This document shows positions 1 through 5,346 of a DNA stretch of 5,346 nucleotides, one piece after another. The position numbers were made by a program, and so were the translations under genes. The DNA comes from Flavobacteriales bacterium (GTDB taxonomy: Bacteria; Bacteroidota; Bacteroidia; Flavobacteriales_D; SKUL01): contig SKUL01000154.1 in assembly GCA_007129985.1 (NCBI GenBank), positions 1-5,346 of the forward strand, given 5' to 3'. The notes under the pieces are model-generated. The model was not told where the DNA came from. It ran no database searches and saw only the letters and a list, made by a program, of their open reading frames with translations. Numbering within the stretch: the stretch's first letter is position 1; every line of letters starts with the position of its first letter.

Positions 1-137
1 AGTTGAATGCGGTTCGAACCGGCATCTACCGCATTTTCAATCAGCTCCTTTACGGCTGATGCGGGCCGTTGAATCACTTCGCCGGCGGCTATCTGGTTGG
101 CCACCGAATCGGGCAGCAGTTTGATGATATCACTCAT
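1..137 (-). CDS. mutL: DNA mismatch repair protein MutL, N-terminal fragment (runs off the window)
   Basis: MutL is the GHKL-family ATPase that links MutS mismatch recognition to strand incision and excision in DNA mismatch repair; it acts in the cytoplasm on DNA. Only the first 45 codons are here, read leftward from an ATG at 137; the frame is open at the window edge. The visible part is diagnostic: LLPDSVANQIAAGEVIQRP followed by ASAVKELIENAVDAGSNRI, which is ATPase motif I. By alignment from memory with E. coli MutL, Glu31 corresponds to the catalytic Glu29 and Asn35 to the Mg-binding Asn33; both are present. The 'VIQRP' wording is common in Bacteroidota MutL. The gene begins 11 bases after the stop of the small membrane-protein gene, with no evident Shine-Dalgarno sequence in the gap, so it is probably second in that transcript. 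Whether the C-terminal endonuclease domain exists cannot be seen. Confidence 0.96.
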   Translation of the reverse strand, partial: MSDIIKLLPDSVANQIAAGEVIQRPASAVKELIENAVDAGSNRIQ

Positions 138-148
138 GGGCTTCGGCG

Positions 149-484
149 TCAGAAAAGCTTTTCGGCGCTACCAAGTATATCCAGCCGCCTGAGCAGCAGG
201 TAGGTTCCAAATATCAGGGCCACAAGGATTACGATGAGCCGCAAGTTGGATTGCCTGGTTTGGCGGCGACGCTCAAATCGCAGGTAGCTGCTTCGGTCTT
301 CCTCAAGTTTTTGGTAGCGCGGGTCGGTTTTTATTTTCTCCTCCAGTTTCAGTTCTTCCTCAATCTCTTTCTTGCGTTTTTCCAATCGCTCCTTGCGCTC
401 GTCGTACACGCGCGGTGCATAGCGAAAACGACGGGGTTCCTGGCGTCCTGCCTTAAAAAGCATCGGTAGCTTAGGAGCTTTCAT
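149..484 (-). CDS. Small basic coiled-coil membrane protein upstream of mutL, function unknown
   Basis: This is a 111-aa protein of unknown function. It has a basic N-terminus with a short conserved-looking patch, FRYAPRVYDERKE (residues 20-32). A highly charged Lys/Glu/Arg helix, probably coiled coil, covers about 28-75, and a single hydrophobic segment (about 81-98, LRLIVILVALIFGTYLLL) is followed by Arg99-Arg100 and a short tail. It would sit in the inner membrane by this C-terminal anchor with most of the protein in the cytoplasm. From memory, Bacteroidota genomes often carry a similar short membrane protein directly before mutL, sometimes mislabelled 'riboflavin synthase subunit beta' because ribH is nearby. 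Nothing in this sequence looks like a riboflavin enzyme, so that name should not be used. The ATG at 484 is preferred because a -7 promoter element lies 7 bases upstream. mutL follows after 11 bases, suggesting co-transcription. Confidence 0.88.
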   Translation of the reverse strand: MKAPKLPMLFKAGRQEPRRFRYAPRVYDERKERLEKRKKEIEEELKLEEKIKTDPRYQKLEEDRSSYLRFERRRQTRQSNLRLIVILVALIFGTYLLLRRLDILGSAEKLF

Positions 485-693
485 AGCAACGCAAAGATAC
501 GGTTCTTTTCGGGGTCAGGGTCTTAATACTTGTGAACGAAAAAGGGTTGACAGACCATAAAATTGTGGATATCCTACACAAAGTTCCGCACCACAAGATT
601 CGAGTTTTCGCACTTCACCATGAAACGGTGGCCTGCTTATTCATCTGCGATTTTGAAGGTGATGCTACACCAATCTTCCTTACTTTAGGCACG
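485..693. other. Divergent intergenic region
   Basis: These 209 bases separate the leftward mutL unit from the rightward AsmA-like gene. They hold the leftward -7 element at 492-499 and a short inverted repeat TTGTG-N9-CACAA at 563-581. For the rightward gene I find only one-mismatch versions of the -7 consensus: TACTTGTG at 527, TAAAATTG at 558 and TACTTTAG at 681. None has a -33 element at proper spacing. The frame of the rightward gene stays open back to a GTG at 532, but the translated stretch has no recognisable protein character. Confidence 0.6.
492..499 (-). promoter_or_regulatory. Bacteroidota-type promoter (-7 element TATCTTTG) for the membrane protein/mutL unit
   Basis: On the minus strand the sequence TATCTTTG (499 down to 492) matches the Bacteroidota -7 consensus TAnnTTTG exactly. 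Seven bases separate it from the ATG at 484, so the transcript would have almost no leader. No good TTTG -33 element is seen at the usual 19-base spacing (GACC is there instead); TTAA a few bases further upstream is a weak candidate. The -7 match is strong and the -33 poor. Confidence 0.6.
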
Positions 694-2376
694 ATGAAAA
701 ACAAGGGGTTATTTCGCTTGCTGGTGGCGCTTATCGCGGCCATGGCGCTGTATTGGGCCTTGCCTCTTGCTATAAATGCCTACCTCAACGCCAATGCCAA
801 TCGTATTGTTAAAGAGTTGCTTACGCGAACAGCCGAGTTTCAAAACCACGATGTTGAGTTCGGCAACCTTTGGCTTGACTTCGATTTTCGTGGTACCAAT
901 TTACGGATGGAAGACGTGCGCATGTGGCGTGTTGGCGACGAGTCTCCGGAAGACGGCGAGTGGGATTTTGACCTGCATGTAGAGCACGCAGTTATCACCG
1001 GTTTCAACTGGTTTCCGCTCATTTTTCGGAATGAAATTGTACTGGATAGCGCTTTGGTGGGGCCGGGCCATGCACAGTTGAAAATTTCCCGATCTAAGTC
1101 CGAAGATGTCTATCTGGCCGATGAAAAACGGGAAAACGACTACGACCTGATTTCGGTGAAGCACCTGGGTGTGCGCGAGGTCTCGTTTGTGAATATGGAT
1201 CCCGCCACAGATTCAGTGCGCTTTGATATTCACCGGCTCAACGTAAAGGCAGACAGGTTTGTTCTGAGTAAAGAGATGATTATGAGCAAGGAGGAGTTGT
1301 TTGATGTGCAACGTATTTCGGGCAAAGCGGGTAGGGTGGAAGTTCACGTGGATAAAGACCGCGCCAAAGTAAGGGGTCTCAACATTGAGTTCGATACCGA
1401 CGAGGGGCGACTGGCGGCAGAAGTATTGCAATTCATCAACAAGCTGCATCCGCATGTGTATGTGCATCAGTTTGCGCATGAAGTGGATTGGATTAAGCTG
1501 GAAAATAGTAGTCTGGAGGTGATTGGTTTGGATGTGCGGCACTTTGCCAGAACCAGCGAATTACACGCGGATACCGTAAAAGTCGTATCGCCCAGGGTGG
1601 AGGTTTACCGCGACAAACGTGTGGACGACCGACACAATGTGTACCCCAAAATGGTACATGAAATTTTGCGCGATTTGCCACTCGGATTGGATGTTCGCAC
1701 CATTCTTCTGGTGGATGGTAGGGCGGGTTACAGCGAGCAACCCGACAATGAATCCGAACGAAAGTCCTACCTGTTTTTCGACAATCTCAACGCGGTGATT
1801 AGCAATGCGACGAATCTGGCCGCCAAGCTCGAAGATGACCACCATCTCCACGTTGATATAAGCGGCAGGTTGATGGGAAAAGGTCAGATTAACGGCACCT
1901 TTCGCTATGATTTAACCGACTCTCGGGGTGGATTTACCATGCGCGGCAGACTCGGCCCCATGGCGCTTCCCGATTTGAACCCCCTCGTCGAGCCGCAGGC
2001 TCGCATCGGCATGGAATCAGGAAGTTTAACCCAACTTGCCTGGAACATCGCAGCCAACGAAATAGAAGGGACCGGTGACGTTTTGTTTGAGTACGAAGGT
2101 CTCAAAATCAAAATTATGGATCGCGATTATCAGGACAGGCAGAACGTTTTTCGCAAGGTGTTGGCGGGTCTGTTGAACAAAACGCTGGTTCCGTCTGCCA
2201 ACCCCGATTCCAAAGGAAGGGTTCGGGAGGGCGTGGTGTATGCTGAACGAGACCCTGAGAAATTTATCTTCAATTATTGGTGGCGTTTGATTTCCAGTGG
2301 GCTGAGATCAACCCTTACCGGTGAAGATGAGTCTGATTTGCGCGAAAAGGCTGAGCGGAAGCGCGGTGCAGGATAA
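694..2376 (+). CDS. AsmA/DUF748-like envelope protein with N-terminal membrane anchor
   Basis: The 560-aa protein starts with a short basic end and one hydrophobic segment (about residues 6-25, LFRLLVALIAAMALYWALPL). A long, beta-rich, soluble part then faces the periplasm. Recurrent features resemble AsmA/DUF748 proteins: FNWFPLIFRNEIVLDSALV near 104-122, a VDGRAGY stretch, LFFDNLNAVISNATN near 360-374, a 'GxLMGKGQINGTFRYDL' block near 391-407, the GPMALPDLNPL block after it, and a closing YWWRLISSGLRSTLTG near 528. Established members of the AsmA superfamily (TamB, YhdP, YdbH) are long beta-groove proteins implicated in lipid movement between the membranes; a similar role here is inference only, and the protein is smaller than those. 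I chose ATG 694 over the upstream GTG at 532 because the anchor follows it directly, while the 54 extra residues look like noncoding sequence. There is a stop TAA and a 60-base gap before the next gene. Confidence 0.82.
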   Translation: MKNKGLFRLLVALIAAMALYWALPLAINAYLNANANRIVKELLTRTAEFQNHDVEFGNLWLDFDFRGTNLRMEDVRMWRVGDESPEDGEWDFDLHVEHAVITGFNWFPLIFRNEIVLDSALVGPGHAQLKISRSKSEDVYLADEKRENDYDLISVKHLGVREVSFVNMDPATDSVRFDIHRLNVKADRFVLSKEMIMSKEELFDVQRISGKAGRVEVHVDKDRAKVRGLNIEFDTDEGRLAAEVLQFINKLHPHVYVHQFAHEVDWIKLENSSLEVIGLDVRHFARTSELHADTVKVVSPRVEVYRDKRVDDRHNVYPKMVHEILRDLPLGLDVRTILLVDGRAGYSEQPDNESERKSYLFFDNLNAVISNATNLAAKLEDDHHLHVDISGRLMGKGQINGTFRYDLTDSRGGFTMRGRLGPMALPDLNPLVEPQARIGMESGSLTQLAWNIAANEIEGTGDVLFEYEGLKIKIMDRDYQDRQNVFRKVLAGLLNKTLVPSANPDSKGRVREGVVYAERDPEKFIFNYWWRLISSGLRSTLTGEDESDLREKAERKRGAG

Positions 2377-2388
2377 CATTTCGCCGAG

Positions 2389-2419
2389 GTTGGTCGTTGT
2401 AGGCGTGGTGCTATCTTTG
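2389..2419 (+). promoter_or_regulatory. Canonical Bacteroidota promoter for the 194-aa membrane protein gene
   Basis: GTTG (2389-2392), 19 intervening bases, then TATCTTTG (2412-2419). This fits the Bacteroidota housekeeping sigma pattern TTTG/N19/TAnnTTTG with one deviation in the -33 element. Transcription would start near 2424-2427, leaving a leader of about 10-13 bases before the ATG at 2437. The leader (AACCAAAATCAACATTT after the -7 element) is A-rich and has no Shine-Dalgarno sequence, as is usual in this phylum. The promoter lies wholly in the 60-base gap after the AsmA-like gene, so the downstream gene need not depend on read-through. Confidence 0.75.
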
Positions 2420-2436
2420 AACCAAAATCAACATTT

Positions 2437-3021
2437 ATGGTCGAGTATTTTGAAACCCTCTCATACACTGCTGTTCCTGTATTGATTGCAGTATTGGGCG
2501 GGGCCTTTGTCTACCGCGAATACCTCAATCATCGGGCTACGTTGCTCGATAAGGAGCTTACACTTTTCAAAGCGGCGCACTCGAAATCCGGTGCAGTGGC
2601 CACGCAGGGTGGAGGTAGTTCCAACGGAATGATGGCCCTAAGGGCTCAAGCCTATGAGCGAATGGTCTTGTATCTGGAGCGAATCACCCCCGATGCCTTA
2701 ATCATGCGTATGCACCAGGGTGGGATGTCGGCAGATTTGTTGCGCAATGATTTGGCCAAGGCTGTCCGCGAGGAATTTGACCACAACCTCAGTCAGCAAA
2801 TTTACGTGTCGGACGAGGCGTGGAAACACGTGGTTCAGGCCAAGGAGGAAACCCTGCAACTCTTCAATATTGCCCACGAAAAGATGGGGCCGAAAGCCAC
2901 AGGGCTGGAGATGAGTCGCCTTGTTTTTAGTATTTTGAGTGAAGTAGGAAGGTCGCCCAACGAAAGTGCCCTGCGCGTGTTGCGCTCAGAGGCGCGAAAG
3001 CTCGTTCAGGCGGGCGCTTGA
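2437..3021 (+). CDS. Conserved membrane-anchored protein of unknown function (DUF7935-like)
   Basis: The protein has 194 aa. An N-terminal hydrophobic segment (about 10-27, TAVPVLIAVLGGAFVYRE) anchors it in the inner membrane. A low-complexity linker with TQGGGSSNG (around 56-64) leads to a helical cytoplasmic or periplasmic domain. The domain includes LRAQAYERMVLYLERITPD, then REEFDHNLSQQIYVSDEAW, then VQAKEETLQLFNIA. I recognise this as the pattern of a short protein found throughout Bacteroidota, which I believe is catalogued as DUF7935; that name is from memory and unverified. No function is known to me, and no catalytic or ligand motif stands out. The gene has its own promoter (2389-2419), which supports the ATG at 2437, and ends with TGA. 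The 133-base gap downstream argues against tight coupling to the PKD gene. Confidence 0.85.
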   Translation: MVEYFETLSYTAVPVLIAVLGGAFVYREYLNHRATLLDKELTLFKAAHSKSGAVATQGGGSSNGMMALRAQAYERMVLYLERITPDALIMRMHQGGMSADLLRNDLAKAVREEFDHNLSQQIYVSDEAWKHVVQAKEETLQLFNIAHEKMGPKATGLEMSRLVFSILSEVGRSPNESALRVLRSEARKLVQAGA

Positions 3022-3154
3022 TGCTTCTCCCACGTAATTTTGTTTAGCTCTTTTCCGTTGATTTGACGGTGGGTACAGTAGTCACACCGCGGGGTTGCTG
3101 AAAAAAGTGTCAAAAAACCGAACCTTTTGGGCGCTCTCTCGCGTAAAAAAGGTC
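3022..3154. other. Intergenic region before the PKD gene: candidate -7 element and hairpins
   Basis: TAATTTTG at 3035-3042 matches TAnnTTTG exactly but lacks a TTTG at the expected -33 distance; if used, it gives a leader of about 106 bases. A small hairpin (CCGTT/GACGG with wobble, 3055-3069) has no following U-run, so it is not a convincing terminator. A second, larger imperfect hairpin lies at 3123-3152, directly before the start codon. No clear transcription terminator for the preceding gene is visible. Confidence 0.35.
3123..3152 (+). promoter_or_regulatory. Possible leader hairpin next to the PKD gene start
   Basis: CCTTTT (3123-3128) pairs with AAAAGG (3147-3152), and inside it GCG (3131-3133) pairs with CGC (3140-3142) around a 6-base loop, leaving a 2/4-base internal loop. 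It ends two bases before the ATG at 3155. It could mask the start region in the mRNA or simply be chance; there is no U-tract, so it is not a standard terminator. Confidence 0.25.
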
Positions 3155-3232
3155 ATGGAAACGTGGAAAACACTTCGGTTTAGCGGACTCCTCCTGGTTG
3201 CGATATTTTTCAGTGTGCTGAATTCCAGCGCA
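3155..3232 (+). other. Signal peptide of the PKD protein
   Basis: The first 26 codons give a basic n-region (Lys5, Arg8), a hydrophobic core of about 15 residues and a small-residue end, SSA. Predicted Sec/SPI cleavage falls between Ala26 and Gln27, the Ala-Gln junction common in Bacteroidota exported proteins. The first Cys comes two residues after the predicted cut (Cys28), so it is not positioned as a lipobox cysteine. Confidence 0.8.
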
Positions 3233-5346
3233 CAATGCCCTACATTTTACGATTTTAACGGAACACCGGTAGAGAACCCCTACTGGTATTCCTGCAACGG
3301 AGGAAACTTCACGCTTACACTTCAATCACCCGCTGCCATTGGTGCCTGGGAGGTGAATTGGGGTGATGGATCACCTGTACAAAGCGGAGCGTCATTGGTG
3401 CCTCCTGCTTCTGTTACCCATCTTTACACTGCTGCGGTGGACACTTTTGTGGTAACATTTACCGAGATTGCTACCGGCTGTGAAGTACAGGGGGTTGTGG
3501 TGATGGAGGAGGCCACCAGTGCCTCCATCCAGATTCCGGTAGGAGGATTGACTCAGGCCTGCGCGCCGCAGGTCATGGAATTTATCAACTCTAGTACAAA
3601 CGTTTCTGAAACTACGGTTTTTACGTGGAATTTTGGCGATGGCAGTCCGCCGCTGGTGTTTGACCATACCAATTGGAACCAAACCATTAGCCATTTATAC
3701 GAGCAGGGAACGGTAGATTGCGAAACGGTGGTGACACTTACCGCTGAGAACTACTGCAACACCATTCAGGGAGGCCCCAGTCAGGCTACATTCAACCCCA
3801 TTCGTATTTGGGATTTGGACGATGCTGCCATCACACCATCCAATTTTGTACAGTGCTACCCCGATACCGTTTTCACCTTCCTCAATACCACCGAGCGAAA
3901 CTGTCTTTTTCAAGGTAATATCTTCCAGCGCCAAGAGTACTGGGATTTTGGCGATTACTGGGGTACCGGTCAGGATTCTATCATTGACTGGACGCCATGG
4001 CCACCCACCTTCCCCAAAACCATTGCTTACCCGGGAATTGGTTCTTACGAGATTATGATGATTGACAGCAATTACTGTGGACAGGATACCGCAGTAATTA
4101 CCGTACATATTGTAGAGCCGGCCGAGGCTGCTTTTACCGCCAGTGAGGACACCATTTGTGCCGGACAATCGGTGGTATTTGTCAATCAGTCATCGCCTAA
4201 CGCCAATTCTTTTTCGTGGCATTTTGGTACCAATCCGTGGATTAATACCGGCTCCGGAAACATCACCCGAACCTACAATACCCCCGGTACTTACCTCGTG
4301 CAATTGGTAGCCACCATTGATGGCGCTGCAGGAAGTTGTGCCGACACGGCTACTTACCCAATCGTGGTGCTGCCGGCTCCCACGCCCATCATCAATGTGG
4401 ATAATCCTGCAGCCTGTGATGAACTCACCGTGCAATTCTCAAGCGGTACTGCAGGCAATATAACTTCTTGGGAGTGGGTGCTTCCCGAGGGGCAGTTGAG
4501 CAGCCTGCCAACTCCTCCGGCCATGACGCTCACCACTCCGGGGGCACATCTGGCAACGCTTACCGTTACTTCAGTCAACGGTTGTTCAAACACCGACCAC
4601 ACCGAAGTGTTTGTCTATCAAACACCGCAGGTTGGATTCCTCCCCGAAAATGTATGTGTGGGCGTACCGGCCACATTTATAGATATGTCGGTTTCCGCGC
4701 CGGGAGACAGTATTGTTTCATGGAATTGGGATATCAACGGTGATACCGTACTCACTGGACCAGTCGTAAGCCCAATTTTCAACGCAATTGGCACCTACGA
4801 CATTACCCTCGAAGTTGCTACACCTCATTGCGCGGCCAGCGAGGAGTTTGAAATTGTGGTTGAACCCGTTCCTGAGGCGGCGTTTTCTGCAAGCGTTATT
4901 GAAGGCTGTGGCCCACTCACTGTGGAGTTCACCAACCAGTCGCAAGGAGCTTTTTCTTACACATGGATTTTTGGCGATGGTGCTTTGAGCAATGATGAGT
5001 CGCCTGTACACACCTTTTTAAATTTCACCCAGGAAGACATAGAATTTGAGGTGGAGTTGGTAGCTTCTACTGAATTTGGTTGCACCGATACGGCTTCGGT
5101 AACGATTACCGTGTACCCCGGAGCGGTGGCCCAGTTTACCGCCAACAGCTTACCCGGTTGTGCTCCATTCGACGCCGAGTTTTTCAATAACTCGCAGGGG
5201 GCAATTGGTTATCAGTGGGATTTTGGAGATGGTTCACCGTTTTCCGATGAAGACAATCCCGTTCATACCTACCAGAATCAGGGGCTCTTCGTCGAAAATT
5301 TTCTGGTTGAACTTGTAGCCTTTGCCAGCAGCGGCTGCCACGATAC
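3155..5346 (+). CDS. Large secreted multi-PKD-domain protein, 5' part (runs off the window)
   Basis: The frame is open for 730 codons from ATG 3155 and has no stop by the window end. Residues 1-26 form a signal peptide: METWKTLRF, a hydrophobic core SGLLLVAIFFSVLNS, then SSA|QC, with cleavage likely before Gln27. Eight PKD-type beta-sandwich modules follow, marked by a Trp strand with WxFGDG or a degenerate form at residues 69 (WGDGSP), 158 (WNFGDGSP), 263 (WDFGDY), 355 (WHFG), 439, 525, 604 (WIFGDG) and 688 (WDFGDGSP). Most also show a later H/R-x-Y strand such as 'HTYQNQG'. Each module has a Cys pair. PKD arrays act as stalks or adhesive surfaces in exported proteins. In Bacteroidota such proteins commonly end in a type IX secretion C-terminal domain, so export by Sec and T9SS to the cell surface or medium is inferred, not shown. 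The ligand is unknown. ATG 3155 is chosen because the signal peptide follows it directly. No strong promoter is visible. Confidence 0.92.
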   Translation, partial: METWKTLRFSGLLLVAIFFSVLNSSAQCPTFYDFNGTPVENPYWYSCNGGNFTLTLQSPAAIGAWEVNWGDGSPVQSGASLVPPASVTHLYTAAVDTFVVTFTEIATGCEVQGVVVMEEATSASIQIPVGGLTQACAPQVMEFINSSTNVSETTVFTWNFGDGSPPLVFDHTNWNQTISHLYEQGTVDCETVVTLTAENYCNTIQGGPSQATFNPIRIWDLDDAAITPSNFVQCYPDTVFTFLNTTERNCLFQGNIFQRQEYWDFGDYWGTGQDSIIDWTPWPPTFPKTIAYPGIGSYEIMMIDSNYCGQDTAVITVHIVEPAEAAFTASEDTICAGQSVVFVNQSSPNANSFSWHFGTNPWINTGSGNITRTYNTPGTYLVQLVATIDGAAGSCADTATYPIVVLPAPTPIINVDNPAACDELTVQFSSGTAGNITSWEWVLPEGQLSSLPTPPAMTLTTPGAHLATLTVTSVNGCSNTDHTEVFVYQTPQVGFLPENVCVGVPATFIDMSVSAPGDSIVSWNWDINGDTVLTGPVVSPIFNAIGTYDITLEVATPHCAASEEFEIVVEPVPEAAFSASVIEGCGPLTVEFTNQSQGAFSYTWIFGDGALSNDESPVHTFLNFTQEDIEFEVELVASTEFGCTDTASVTITVYPGAVAQFTANSLPGCAPFDAEFFNNSQGAIGYQWDFGDGSPFSDEDNPVHTYQNQGLFVENFLVELVAFASSGCHD
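3293..5338 (+). repeat. Tandem array of eight PKD-like modules, each with a cysteine pair
   Basis: This is a protein-level repeat of about 80-105 residues, diverged at DNA level. The cysteine pairs are C47/C109, C136/C201, C234/C308, C335/C395, C421/C477, C501/C559, C585/C643 and C669/C728. The first Cys sits before the strand that leads to the central Trp, and the second sits in the closing strand, often as GCxDT. Modules 7 and 8 are the most alike: both read GC-x-P, then NxSQGA, then Y-x-W-x-FGDG, with the Trp 19 residues after the first Cys and the pair 58-59 residues apart. The array probably continues beyond the window. Confidence 0.85.

Noticed and set aside
251..469. Plus-strand 72-codon frame opposite the small membrane protein
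   Set aside because: It is antisense to a gene with a promoter, coiled-coil and membrane segment; its hydrophobic look is a by-product of the Lys/Glu-rich helix on the other strand.
547..575. TTGACA-N17-TATCCT, an E. coli-like sigma-70 promoter
   Set aside because: Bacteroidota housekeeping sigma uses TTTG/TAnnTTTG instead, and the other promoters in this window follow that pattern; the match is likely chance.
681..688. TACTTTAG as the -7 element for the AsmA-like gene
   Set aside because: One mismatch to TAnnTTTG and no -33 element at proper spacing (nearest TTTTG is 25 bases away); too weak to annotate as a promoter.
532..693. N-terminal extension of the AsmA-like protein from a GTG at 532
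   Set aside because: The extra 54 residues have no recognisable motif and would put the membrane anchor in the middle of the N-terminal region; the ATG at 694 is directly followed by a basic end and the hydrophobic segment, as in related proteins.
3055..3069. Hairpin CCGTT/GACGG as a terminator after the 194-aa gene
   Set aside because: The stem is only 4-5 pairs and no run of U follows.
3392..4168. Open frames on the minus strand (100 and 157 codons) inside the PKD region
   Set aside because: They lie opposite a continuous plus-strand frame with clear PKD motifs and a signal peptide; their translations show no domain character and arise from codon use of the real gene.
1..5346. Mobile element, CRISPR, tRNA/rRNA or defence island
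   Set aside because: No direct nucleotide repeats with spacers, transposase motifs, terminal inverted repeats or RNA gene signatures were seen; the genes are ordinary chromosomal types.

Overview
The window reads as chromosomal DNA from a member of the Bacteroidota. The main reasons are a MutL N-terminus in the wording usual for that phylum, two exact copies of the Bacteroidota -7 promoter element (TATCTTTG), start codons without clear Shine-Dalgarno sequences, and a large secreted multi-PKD protein with a signal peptide ending Ala-Gln. A flavobacterial or cytophaga-like lineage with moderate GC content is likely, but I cannot place it more finely.

Layout. The left end is a leftward block. 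A 111-aa basic, coiled-coil, single-pass membrane protein (149-484) is followed 11 bases later by the first 45 codons of mutL (137 down to the window edge). The two are probably co-transcribed from a promoter just upstream of 484. A 209-base divergent intergenic region (485-693) separates this block from rightward genes. The first rightward gene encodes a 560-aa AsmA/DUF748-like envelope protein (694-2376) with one N-terminal membrane anchor. Next, behind its own canonical Bacteroidota promoter (2389-2419), is a 194-aa membrane-anchored conserved protein of unknown function (2437-3021). After a 133-base gap comes a large open frame that starts at 3155 and is still open at the window end. It encodes a signal peptide followed by at least eight PKD-type Ig-like modules, each with a pair of cysteines.

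How they fit together. The left block is DNA mismatch repair plus a small membrane protein of unknown role. The rightward genes are all envelope or exported proteins, but they look like separate transcription units and I see no evidence of one dedicated pathway. The PKD protein is probably a surface or secreted adhesin-like protein exported by Sec and then perhaps by the type IX system; the C-terminal sorting domain that would prove this lies outside the window.

I found no mobile element, CRISPR array, RNA gene or defence system, and nothing I would call a new system. The points most worth following up are the regular cysteine-paired PKD array and the two conserved proteins without known function.
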